From: Erysipelotrichia bacterium
Lineage (GTDB): Bacteria > Bacillota_I > Bacilli_A > Erysipelotrichales > Erysipelotrichaceae
Length of the DNA stretch: 8,371 nucleotides
Direction of reading: 5' to 3'
Assembly: GCA_009929095.1 (NCBI GenBank)
Contig: SABF01000056.1
Span: 1 to 8,371 of the forward strand
Position 1 is the stretch's first letter. Every line of letters begins with the position of its first letter. Under the pieces are notes generated by a model. The model was not told the DNA's origin. It saw only the letters and a program-made list of their open reading frames with translations, and ran no database searches. Below, piece after piece: positions 1-6,447 of the stretch. A program made the translations under genes and the position numbers.

Positions 1-1
1 G

Positions 2-325
2 CGTATAGGCTTTGGTGGAATGATCAAAGAGGCAAAAGCCTGTGAGAATACTACTCCTGATTTCAGTGCCAAAGCGATGTTTCCTCTAGCTGTTGCGACC
101 AGTATTGATGCTCTGGCTACTGGTGTCATGTTCTCATTTATGAATGTGAATATATGGTTTGTCATAGCAATGATTGGCATCACAACTGCAGCATTCAGCT
201 TTGCGGGTGTAAGAGCAGGCTCTATTCTCGGTGATAAATTCAAGACAAGAGCACAGATTGCCGGCGGAGCTGTATTGATTCTGATGGGAACAAAAATTCT
301 TGTGGAGCATCTTGGAATCCTATAG
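2..325 (+). CDS. mntP: MntP-family manganese efflux pump, C-terminal part (5' truncated by window edge)
   Basis: This is the C-terminal 107 residues of a membrane protein of the MntP (YebN) family, which exports Mn2+ from the cytoplasm. The frame is open from base 2, before the first in-frame ATG at base 20, so the gene starts outside the window. Full-length members have about 190 residues, so roughly 80 are missing. The visible part holds a charged cytoplasmic loop followed by the family signature LAVATSIDALATG, whose Asp (visible residue 36) matches the conserved transmembrane Asp needed for transport. Two further hydrophobic segments follow, around residues 50-68 and 84-102, and the ending MGTKILVEHLGIL is typical of the family. 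The gene is convergent with the sirtuin gene and is followed by a strong hairpin terminator. In many bacteria mntP is controlled by a manganese riboswitch or MntR, but any such element would lie upstream, out of view. Confidence 0.9.
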   Translation, partial: RIGFGGMIKEAKACENTTPDFSAKAMFPLAVATSIDALATGVMFSFMNVNIWFVIAMIGITTAAFSFAGVRAGSILGDKFKTRAQIAGGAVLILMGTKILVEHLGIL

Positions 326-395
326 ACAGGAGTTGGTTCATCTGCTGTACGGTAAATTTCATTATTCATTCTGAAAGACCGAATCGCAATCAGCC

Positions 396-430
396 ATAAA
401 ATGCCCATGCACGCTGCAGGGGCATTTTAT
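396..430 (+). terminator. Long hairpin, likely bidirectional intrinsic terminator
   Basis: Bases 396-406 (ATAAAATGCCC) and 420-430 (GGGCATTTTAT) form a perfect 11-bp inverted repeat. Inside it, after one A/G mismatch, TGCA at 408-411 pairs with TGCA at 415-418 around a 3-base CGC loop. The outer A/T-rich arm supplies a T-rich run on both strands: TTTTATTT after the hairpin on the plus strand and TTTTAT on the minus strand. It lies 70 bases past the mntP stop and 130 bases past the sirtuin stop, where a shared terminator for convergent genes is expected. Confidence 0.8.
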
Positions 431-459
431 TTAGCCGGCATGTTATCTTTAGCAGATCA

Positions 460-478
460 ACTGAATGTCATATTCAGT
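460..478. repeat. Short perfect inverted repeat (7-bp arms)
   Basis: ACTGAAT (460-466) and ATTCAGT (472-478) are perfect inverted repeats around a five-base loop, between the terminator at 396-430 and the sirtuin stop. Neither strand has a T-run after it, so it does not look like an intrinsic terminator. It could be a minor RNA hairpin at the 3' end of the sirtuin message, or chance. Confidence 0.4.
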
Positions 479-560
479 GAGGAACAGCTGTGTCAGCGGT
501 GCAGTGTTTTTGAAAATACATTTGAATCATTGGGAATACTGTATGAGTACTGCAGATGAA

Positions 561-1295
561 TCATCTGACAATCAGTTTTGGAAATACCTCATTGAAACTC
601 GCTTCAATTCGCAGATCGGCGCTGTGATCATAGGAAGTTACTGTTCGATTAATCAGTACCAGGTGTTCACCCTGAAAATAGTCAATCAGTCCGGCAGCCG
701 GATATACCACAAGAGAGGTGCCCAGTACAACCAGTACGTCAGCAGATGTGATGGCATGAATTGCCTTGGATACAACAGTGTTATCCAGTTCTTCTTCGTA
801 GAGTACAACATCAGGCTTGATGATTGCTCCGTCCTTCGGGCATACTGGAATACCTTGAGAATCTCTGATGAACTTAGCATCATAAAATGTGTGACAGTGA
901 GTGCAGTAGTTTCGAAGTACAGAGCCATGGAGCTCATATACATGCTTTGACCCTGCGGCAGTATGCAGTCCGTCAATATTCTGGGTGACAACACCCAGGC
1001 AGCGGCCTTTCTTTTCCAGAGAAGCCATGAAGAGATGAGTAATATTGGGCTTTGCATCAAGATTCAGCATTTTGTCTTTGTAGAAACGGAAAAATTCCTT
1101 GGGGTTTTCCTCAAAGAAAGAATGGCTGATAATCGTCTCTGGCGGATACTTGTACTTCATGCTGTAAAGTCCATCCCGGCTGCGAAAGTCCGGAATACCG
1201 CTGTCAGTCGATACTCCGGCCCCAGTGAAAAAAACGATTTTTTTCCCTTCATCAAGGATTTTCTGAAACTCTTCGATCTGTCTGCTGCTTACCAT
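561..1295 (-). CDS. cobB: Sir2-family NAD-dependent protein deacylase (sirtuin) with an altered zinc site
   Basis: This is a 244-residue sirtuin, the usual length for bacterial CobB/Sir2 enzymes, which remove acetyl groups from lysine using NAD+. Visible motifs are the Rossmann NAD site GAGVSTDSGIPDFRS (25-39), TQNIDGLH (104-111), HGS with catalytic His123, GTSL (192-195) and INR (215-217). Zinc-type cysteines are Cys131, Cys134 and Cys152, but the fourth expected Cys is Asp155 (CPKD; codon GAC). The Tyr-x-x-Arg pair that marks desuccinylases such as SIRT5 is absent (Tyr72 is followed by Lys75), so deacetylation is the likelier activity. The start at 1295 was chosen because AAGAAGGAA lies just upstream. 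An in-frame ATG at 1343 would overlap the preceding gene and has no such support. It lies 16 bases after the WYL regulator gene, so the two are probably co-transcribed. It is predicted to be cytoplasmic. Confidence 0.93.
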   Translation of the reverse strand: MVSSRQIEEFQKILDEGKKIVFFTGAGVSTDSGIPDFRSRDGLYSMKYKYPPETIISHSFFEENPKEFFRFYKDKMLNLDAKPNITHLFMASLEKKGRCLGVVTQNIDGLHTAAGSKHVYELHGSVLRNYCTHCHTFYDAKFIRDSQGIPVCPKDGAIIKPDVVLYEEELDNTVVSKAIHAITSADVLVVLGTSLVVYPAAGLIDYFQGEHLVLINRTVTSYDHSADLRIEASFNEVFPKLIVR

Positions 1296-1311
1296 AATAT
1301 TTCCTTCTTTA

Positions 1312-2286
1312 TCATTTGTATTGTTTCTGCAGGGTATCAGCAATTCTCTTCAGCTGACTGATCAGAGATGCTGGCTGCCTGACAGTAATTCTATCGTAGA
1401 ACTGCAGCAGCCAGGAAATCAAGGTCGGCGTAACGGACGCCTGGATGCTGGCAGTAAAAGCTGTGTCTGTTACTTTGCTGATCAGAATGTCCCGGCCAAA
1501 CTGGTCATATACTTGATTTAAAATAGATAGGTCGAATTCGCATGTGATAGTTTCCGGACGGCCGGTATACATACGGAAAGATGCCTGCATCCAGCGCTCA
1601 AGATCAAATGGTTTCAGCTCGGCAGACTCATTCACAATGGTCAGTGAATCCATTTTATCGATGCGCCAGGCACCAAACGACTGGTGGATGGAAGAATAAA
1701 GGACACAGTACAGACGGCCGCTGTCGGTGATTACTGCATAGGGAACTTCCGTATAGAGATGACTGCTGCGTCGGTACTTCTTCTGCCTTGTCACAGTGTA
1801 GTCGTAATAGCGAAAAGAAATAGGATGAGCCTGCTGGATTGCCTGAAGGATCAGGGAAATGGTGCTGAGCACTTCTTTGTTATCTGTTTTTCCCAGAGAG
1901 GAAGGATTCAGTCTCAGCCCGCTTCTCTGATGCATGGAAAGCAGGGCGATGATTTTATTGGAAATGCGACTTCCGTCATCAGTGCTCAGTGAAAGTGAAT
2001 CCTGTACAGATTCCGCAAGGATAACCGCTTCTGCAGGACTTAACCTGTGTTCCATATAGTAGCCCTGTACATGCCGTCCGTGCTTGGCAAATATAATTGA
2101 TTCTCCATTCTCGTTCAGTGCCTTGATATCGTGATAGACCGTTCTTCGATCAGCGTGAATTCCATGTTCTTCCAAAACGGCTATCAGGCAGTTCATAGAA
2201 AGCAGATGATCCTCATCACTTTCTTCTTTAAGAGTATTTTTTAGGATCAGAACTCTTGCGGCTCCATCTTTTATCATTTCTTTCAT
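1312..2286 (-). CDS. WYL-domain transcriptional regulator with N-terminal helix-turn-helix (YafY-like)
   Basis: This 324-residue protein has the architecture of YafY-type regulators. An N-terminal winged helix-turn-helix occupies about residues 10-75, with the recognition-helix segment ADRRTVYHDIKAL (45-57). A WYL domain follows at about 140-215; the segment from PYAVITDSGRLYCVLY to WRIDKM matches the usual fold, with Arg208 in the place of the ligand-binding Arg. The remainder, about 240-320, is a WCX-like C-terminal domain. WYL domains in this family sense small ligands or nucleic acid; this one's ligand cannot be read from the sequence. The start at 2286 has a weak GGAT ribosome site; Met4 (2277) is an alternative. 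It is the first gene of a minus-strand pair with the sirtuin and is divergent from the metal-transport operon. It may regulate that operon and itself, which is inference from position only. Confidence 0.88.
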   Translation of the reverse strand: MKEMIKDGAARVLILKNTLKEESDEDHLLSMNCLIAVLEEHGIHADRRTVYHDIKALNENGESIIFAKHGRHVQGYYMEHRLSPAEAVILAESVQDSLSLSTDDGSRISNKIIALLSMHQRSGLRLNPSSLGKTDNKEVLSTISLILQAIQQAHPISFRYYDYTVTRQKKYRRSSHLYTEVPYAVITDSGRLYCVLYSSIHQSFGAWRIDKMDSLTIVNESAELKPFDLERWMQASFRMYTGRPETITCEFDLSILNQVYDQFGRDILISKVTDTAFTASIQASVTPTLISWLLQFYDRITVRQPASLISQLKRIADTLQKQYK

Positions 2287-2371
2287 CAGCTATCCAATCT
2301 TTCTGAGTGTGATATAAATTGTACACCCAGAATATGCGGTGCGGCTATGATAATGACAGAAAGAGAGATAT
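2287..2371. promoter_or_regulatory. Divergent control region with a candidate promoter and an imperfect dyad
   Basis: These 85 bases separate the WYL regulator gene (minus) from the four-gene operon (plus) and must hold both promoters if each unit has its own. On the plus strand an extended -10-like sequence, TGATATAAA, lies at 2310-2318, without a good -35. A second candidate is TATGATAAT at 2346-2354, about 20 bases before the operon start. On the minus strand TACAAT (2323-2318) could be a -10 for the regulator. An imperfect dyad, GAGTGT...ACACCC at 2305-2328, overlaps the first plus-strand candidate and the minus-strand one. It is a possible operator for the WYL protein. No element is strong on its own. 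Confidence 0.35.
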
Positions 2372-2914
2372 ATGGAAATGAGACAGAAAGAGAAATTTAA
2401 GATCAGCCTGAGTCTGATGATATTGGCATATGCATATGCAGTAACCGGATATGTGATTCCTTCTCTGCTTTCAGGCATGGCTGCAGCAATGATCGCAGTC
2501 TGTACCCATTCGATACGCTGTCTTAAATCACATATGCTCTGGATACTTTCCTTCTCTCTGATTCAGAATATTCTGATTCTGGTTTCAGGTCTTGATCAGT
2601 ATCTTCCAACACTTGTTTCTCTTACTGTGTGCAATTCAGTTTTCTCAGTATGTTCTTGTGACAATTCGCATCGGATGCTTTGCCCATCACTTCAATTTCA
2701 ACTGGCATGCATGATGTGTTTCCTTCTGGCGATACTCGTTCTTCCATCATCCTGGATTATGTTTCTGATGCCAAGAATGACAGAATCAAGAATGCTGGAG
2801 TGCGGTTTAATATTGCTGATATTCATGCCTTTGCTGATTAATGATTATCTCCATCACCTGAGACACGTCAAAGATCGGAGCTCAATTCGAGTCATTGATG
2901 ACAAACTGTCATAA
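2372..2914 (+). CDS. Unrecognised Cys- and Met-rich membrane protein
   Basis: I do not recognise this 180-residue protein. It is strongly hydrophobic, with about five or six likely membrane segments (near residues 11-29, 31-47, 55-73, 79-95, 107-133 and 142-158) and a polar C-terminal tail rich in His and charged residues (159-180). It has 9 Cys (44, 50, 87, 94, 96, 104, 113, 116, 144) and 14 Met, including CMMC at 113-116, which is high for its size. The start at 2372 follows the purine-rich sequence AAAGAGAG; Met3 (2378) is an alternative. It is first in a same-strand run and ends 20 bases before the CDF exporter gene, so a link to metal transport is possible but unproven. It could also be a general integral membrane protein with no metal role. 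Intact length, location and hydrophobic pattern support it being real. Confidence 0.7.
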   Translation: MEMRQKEKFKISLSLMILAYAYAVTGYVIPSLLSGMAAAMIAVCTHSIRCLKSHMLWILSFSLIQNILILVSGLDQYLPTLVSLTVCNSVFSVCSCDNSHRMLCPSLQFQLACMMCFLLAILVLPSSWIMFLMPRMTESRMLECGLILLIFMPLLINDYLHHLRHVKDRSSIRVIDDKLS

Positions 2915-2934
2915 AGCGCTGTAAAATAGTTGCA

Positions 2935-4125
2935 ATGACAAACTGGCTGATAAATCACTTTGTACACAATAACGATCAGATTACCAATGACAAGGTACGA
3001 TATTCTTATGGTCGACTGAGTTCACTGGCTGGAATCGTCTGCAACATTATACTGTTTCTGCTGAAATTTACGATTGGTATACTGACTGCATCCATTTCTA
3101 TTACTTCGGATGCTTTTAATAACCTTTCTGACTGCATGAGCTGTCTGGTGACACTGTTTGGCTATAAGCTTGCGGCAAAACCAGCAGATAAGGAACACCC
3201 ATTCGGGCATGGCAGAATGGAATACGTGGTCAGTTTCATCGTGGCAGTCATCATTTTTATTGTTGCCTTTGAACTGTTTCGAAGCAGTTTGGATAAAATT
3301 ATCCACCCGGAGGCGATTCGTTTTAATTTGATTCTATTTATTATTCTTCTGTCCTCTATTCTTATAAAGTTATGGATGAGCAGTTTCAATATGACTATCG
3401 GAAAACGCATTAATAATATCGCTATGATCGCAACTGCTCAGGATTCCCGCAATGATGTGATAGCTACATCGGTTACGCTTGTGGCATTGCTCTTAAGCAA
3501 AATGTTTTCAAATATCCCGTTTGACGGCATTGGAGGAATTATTGTTTCCTGTTTTGTTCTTTACAGCGGCATCGGTATTTCTAAAGATATCATTGATAAG
3601 CTGCTGGGCAGTCCTGCCAGTTCGGAACTGGTTAATTCCATAAAGAACCAGATCCTTTCTCATCCGGAAGTTCAAGGTGTGCATGATATGGTGATCAATG
3701 ATTATGGTCCGGGCATGCAGATAGGAAGTGCGCATGCAGAGATCGACTGCCATATGGATATTCTGAAGGCACATGATGTCATCGATCAGGCAGAGCGGGA
3801 GATTAATGAGAAACTTCATGTCATTATGACACTTCATCTTGATCCGGTAGACTACTCTGATCCTCAGACGGCTGCTTATCGCGAAGAAATGCTTCGCATC
3901 CTGAACGAAATCGATCCTCAGCTTTCCATGCATGATTTCCGGGTGGTCCCGGGTGTAAGCCATACCAACCTTGTATTTGATATTCTGATTCCTTATGACT
4001 GCAGTCTGACCAGAGAAATCATTCAGCCCAAGATAGATGATGCACTTTCAAATAATGCTACTACGCTATATACAGTAATCAATTTCGATCATGCATTCAC
4101 CACAAATCCGGTGACGAAAGAATGA
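2935..4125 (+). CDS. Cation diffusion facilitator exporter, manganese type (MntE/MneP-like)
   Basis: This 396-residue CDF-family transporter exports a divalent metal from the cytoplasm in exchange for protons. The membrane part spans about residues 28-220. The transport-site motif is SDAFNNLSD in helix 2 (Asn62, Asp66) and DSRND in helix 5 (Asp170, Asp174). This N-D-D-D set differs from the His/Asp pattern of zinc CDFs and fits the Mn2+ exporters MntE and MneP. The segment KEHPFGHGRMEY (86-97) is the conserved loop after helix 2. A cytoplasmic CDF domain (about 225-305) is followed by roughly 90 more residues (306-396) that resemble a second small domain; MntE proteins are similarly long. The ATG at 2935 has no clear ribosome site, and translation may be coupled to the gene 20 bases upstream. 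Its stop overlaps the next start (ATGA). Manganese specificity is inferred from the motif. Confidence 0.9.
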   Translation: MTNWLINHFVHNNDQITNDKVRYSYGRLSSLAGIVCNIILFLLKFTIGILTASISITSDAFNNLSDCMSCLVTLFGYKLAAKPADKEHPFGHGRMEYVVSFIVAVIIFIVAFELFRSSLDKIIHPEAIRFNLILFIILLSSILIKLWMSSFNMTIGKRINNIAMIATAQDSRNDVIATSVTLVALLLSKMFSNIPFDGIGGIIVSCFVLYSGIGISKDIIDKLLGSPASSELVNSIKNQILSHPEVQGVHDMVINDYGPGMQIGSAHAEIDCHMDILKAHDVIDQAEREINEKLHVIMTLHLDPVDYSDPQTAAYREEMLRILNEIDPQLSMHDFRVVPGVSHTNLVFDILIPYDCSLTREIIQPKIDDALSNNATTLYTVINFDHAFTTNPVTKE

Positions 4126-5531
4126 AACAGGCAGTGCTATGGCATACAAATGATGTACATAGCAGCTTTGATCAGTTTCTTGGAATCAGTTCATTATTGA
4201 AGCGATACCGGAATCCGGACAGTGATCTGTGTCTTGATGCCGGTGATTTTTGTGATTATAGTTCAGCCATGATCAATGGCACAGATGGTACAGGTGGGAT
4301 TCATCTGCTTAAGTCAGCTGGATATGATGCCATGGCTGTTGGCAATAACGAATTTTTTGCTCATATATCTGCTTTGCGAAAGATGGCCTGTCAGGGATTT
4401 CCGATGCTTTCATGCAATCTGACTGATCTGAATGGTTTTTCAATTGAAGGACTGGAATCATTTGTTCTGATTAAGCGTAATGGAATTCGATATCTTGTGA
4501 TTGGAGTCTCACCATACTGGGGTGATGCTGACGAGGATACTGCATTCACTGACATGGCGGGGATTCGACTGATTTCTCCTTATGAGGCAATTCGGGATAT
4601 ATTGAATCAGCAGAAGGGCAGGTATGATGTGTCTATTCTGCTGTCTCATGCCGGATGGCACACAGATGATGAGCGAAATAGCGATCGCAGAATTGCCATG
4701 ACAGTAGAAGGGCTGGATATCATTCTTGGCGGTCATTCTCATGTACTGATGGACAGTGCTGAACGGGTTGGAAGAACCTGGATTCATCAGTCGGGAAGCC
4801 ATGCTGAGTATTTAGGAAAAGTAACTCTGAGATTTGATCAAAATAACAGGCTTGCAGATGTGCAGGCAGAAAACATATCCAATAGTGCATCTCCGGATTC
4901 TGATTTGATGAAGGTGCTGAATATGGAAACAAAACGCGGTACGGAACGTCTGAAGCGGCCGCTGTATCAATTGGATCATACGCTTCATTTTGATGCAGAG
5001 CAGGAGTGTGCGGCAGTCAATGCGGTGGCAGATGCACTCCATCTTGAATATGGTGGAAATCTAAGTCTGATAAACAATGGCATTCTATCAGGTGATATTG
5101 ATCGAAAGGTGTCGCAAATGAGTCTGCTGGAAGCAGAACCATCACCATTAAACCCAACAGTGCTGCAGTGGTACGGAAGGCAAATAATTGACGCAATTCA
5201 GGCATCGTTTCAAATAGATGTGATTAGAAAATGTGATCATCGATGGAATGGATTCCGCGGAAACATCCTTGGTCCGTTAGCTGTCAGTTGGAACACTACG
5301 GTTCACAGATCTCCGTTTTCTATAACAATCGATGGGAATCCGGTTGATCCAAATGCACTGTATACAGTTGTGACAGATGATTTTCTGCAGCGTGGCAGTG
5401 GTTATGAAATGCTGGGCGTTTCAAAAGGGATTGTAAAGTTTCATGATGAATATATACGCGATCTGCTGAAACGAACTTTAAACAATCCAGACTTGATTAT
5501 TCGTGCAGAACAAAAGAGAATATTGGAATGA
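4122..5531 (+). CDS. yunD: YunD-like metallophosphoesterase / 5'-nucleotidase, cytoplasmic
   Basis: This 469-residue two-domain enzyme belongs to the UshA/5'-nucleotidase family, which hydrolyses nucleotides or related phosphoesters with a two-metal centre. The N-terminal calcineurin-like domain shows HTNDVHS (8-14; metal ligands Asp11, His13), DAGD (39-42), GNNE (74-77), LSHAG with His176, and GGHSH (203-207). GNNE replaces the usual GNHE, but the B. subtilis YunD group has the same form. The C-terminal 5'-nucleotidase domain contains LINNG, a PSPLNP segment and FRGNILG, again YunD-like. There is no signal peptide, unlike secreted UshA, so it should act in the cytoplasm. Its ATG overlaps the CDF stop and its TGA overlaps the next start, so three genes are translationally coupled. 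Such enzymes are often Mn2+-dependent, which would fit beside a manganese exporter. The natural substrate cannot be told from the sequence. Confidence 0.87.
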   Translation: MKQAVLWHTNDVHSSFDQFLGISSLLKRYRNPDSDLCLDAGDFCDYSSAMINGTDGTGGIHLLKSAGYDAMAVGNNEFFAHISALRKMACQGFPMLSCNLTDLNGFSIEGLESFVLIKRNGIRYLVIGVSPYWGDADEDTAFTDMAGIRLISPYEAIRDILNQQKGRYDVSILLSHAGWHTDDERNSDRRIAMTVEGLDIILGGHSHVLMDSAERVGRTWIHQSGSHAEYLGKVTLRFDQNNRLADVQAENISNSASPDSDLMKVLNMETKRGTERLKRPLYQLDHTLHFDAEQECAAVNAVADALHLEYGGNLSLINNGILSGDIDRKVSQMSLLEAEPSPLNPTVLQWYGRQIIDAIQASFQIDVIRKCDHRWNGFRGNILGPLAVSWNTTVHRSPFSITIDGNPVDPNALYTVVTDDFLQRGSGYEMLGVSKGIVKFHDEYIRDLLKRTLNNPDLIIRAEQKRILE

Positions 5532-6439
5532 AACAGTGGAAAAGCAATGGAATGCTGCTTCTGGCAGCGATGATATGGGGCTGTGCGTTTGTGGCTCAGT
5601 CCGTATCCATGGACTTTATCGGTCCCTGGACATTTACCTGTATTCGTTCCTTCATCGGCGGGTTTACATTGCTTGCTGCAATGCCGCTTCTTGATCGCGT
5701 TCGTTCAGCATCATCTTCAAAAAGGTCTGATTGGAAATCAGGCGATCTCTGGCTGGGCGGCATTCTGTGCGGTATTGTTCTTGGTACTGCCAGTATCGCT
5801 CAGCAGATCGGAATTCAGTACACATCAGTCGGCAAAGCAGGATTTATTACTTCCATGTATGTGGTACTCGTACCGATCATTTCAGTCTTTCTTGGCCACA
5901 TGGCAAAAACCAGGATTTGGTTCTGTGCAGCACTCTCTGCAGCTGGTCTTTATTTTCTAAGCATGCAGTCAGGATTTGTGTTTGCCATTGGCGATCTCTG
6001 GATCATTGTCTGTGCATTTCTGTTTTCAATTCATATTCTTGTCATTGGTCATTTTTCAGATTGTGTGGATGGTATTCGAATGTCCTGTATTCAATTTTTC
6101 ACAGCCGGAGCAGTATGCATGATTCCGATGCTGACACTTGAGCATCCAGTACTTTCAGATATATATTCTGCTGCAGTTCCGATTCTCTATGCAGGAATTT
6201 GCTCAAGCGGGATGGGTTATACGCTTCAGATTGTCGGTCAGAAGGGCGCCGATCCGATGATTGCGGGAATGCTGCTGAGTCTGGAGTCTGTATTTTCGGT
6301 CTTAGCTGGATTTGTTATTCTTGGACAGCGGCTGTCAGTCAGAGAACTATTCGGATGCACTCTGATGTTTACGGCAGTCATTCTTTCCCAGCTGCCAGAG
6401 CGAAAAAAGAGCACAGCGGCCGAAACCACTGTGCAATAG
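5528..6439 (+). CDS. DMT-superfamily transporter, EamA type
   Basis: This 303-residue protein has ten predicted membrane helices (near 7-24, 33-54, 73-93, 102-123, 128-146, 152-173, 185-203, 212-231, 243-265 and 270-288). They form the two EamA repeats typical of drug/metabolite transporters. The segments YTSVGKAGFITSMYVVLVP (98-116) and LLSLESVFSVLAGFVILGQ (249-267) are the equivalent conserved stretches in the two halves. Members export amino acids, nucleotide-like compounds or other metabolites, and the substrate here is unknown. Its ATG overlaps the TGA of the phosphoesterase gene, so it is the last gene of the operon. A role in moving a product or substrate of that enzyme is possible but is guilt by association. 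The last codons also form the terminator of the opposite-strand htpG gene. Confidence 0.88.
   Translation: MKQWKSNGMLLLAAMIWGCAFVAQSVSMDFIGPWTFTCIRSFIGGFTLLAAMPLLDRVRSASSSKRSDWKSGDLWLGGILCGIVLGTASIAQQIGIQYTSVGKAGFITSMYVVLVPIISVFLGHMAKTRIWFCAALSAAGLYFLSMQSGFVFAIGDLWIIVCAFLFSIHILVIGHFSDCVDGIRMSCIQFFTAGAVCMIPMLTLEHPVLSDIYSAAVPILYAGICSSGMGYTLQIVGQKGADPMIAGMLLSLESVFSVLAGFVILGQRLSVRELFGCTLMFTAVILSQLPERKKSTAAETTVQ
6403..6434 (-). terminator. Intrinsic terminator of htpG, embedded in the transporter gene
   Basis: Read on the minus strand, GCACAG (6434-6429) pairs with CTGTGC (6416-6411). The stem is extended inward by a T-G wobble and two G-C pairs, giving about 9 bp with a six-base loop TTTCGG. It is followed directly by TCTTTTTT (6410-6403). 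It starts 14 bases past the htpG stop codon. On the plus strand the same hairpin is not followed by a T-run, so it should act mainly for htpG. Confidence 0.8.
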
Positions 6440-6447
6440 AAAGGGAA

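Noticed and set aside
465..950. 161-codon plus-strand open frame opposite the sirtuin gene
   Set aside because: Antisense shadow of a clear sirtuin; no recognisable domain and no ribosome site.
1296..1343. Longer sirtuin start (16 extra residues)
   Set aside because: It would overlap the end of the WYL gene by 32 bases. The ATG at 1295 has a good ribosome site and gives the normal family length.
561..2286. WYL plus Sir2 as an anti-phage defence module
   Set aside because: Defence Sir2 domains are usually fused to or paired with effector proteins. This is a stand-alone CobB-type enzyme of housekeeping length, with no nuclease, Argonaute or other defence gene nearby.
2424..2437. CATATG tandem/palindromic repeat
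   Set aside because: Only two units, fully explained by an Ala-Tyr-Ala-Tyr stretch in a membrane segment.
2290..2478. 62-codon minus-strand open frame across the divergent region
   Set aside because: Overlaps the start of the membrane-protein gene and the control region; no family resemblance.
4341..4352. Loss of catalytic His in the phosphoesterase (GNNE instead of GNHE)
   Set aside because: The YunD subgroup, as I recall it, carries GNNE, so this is a subgroup trait and not a sign of inactivation.
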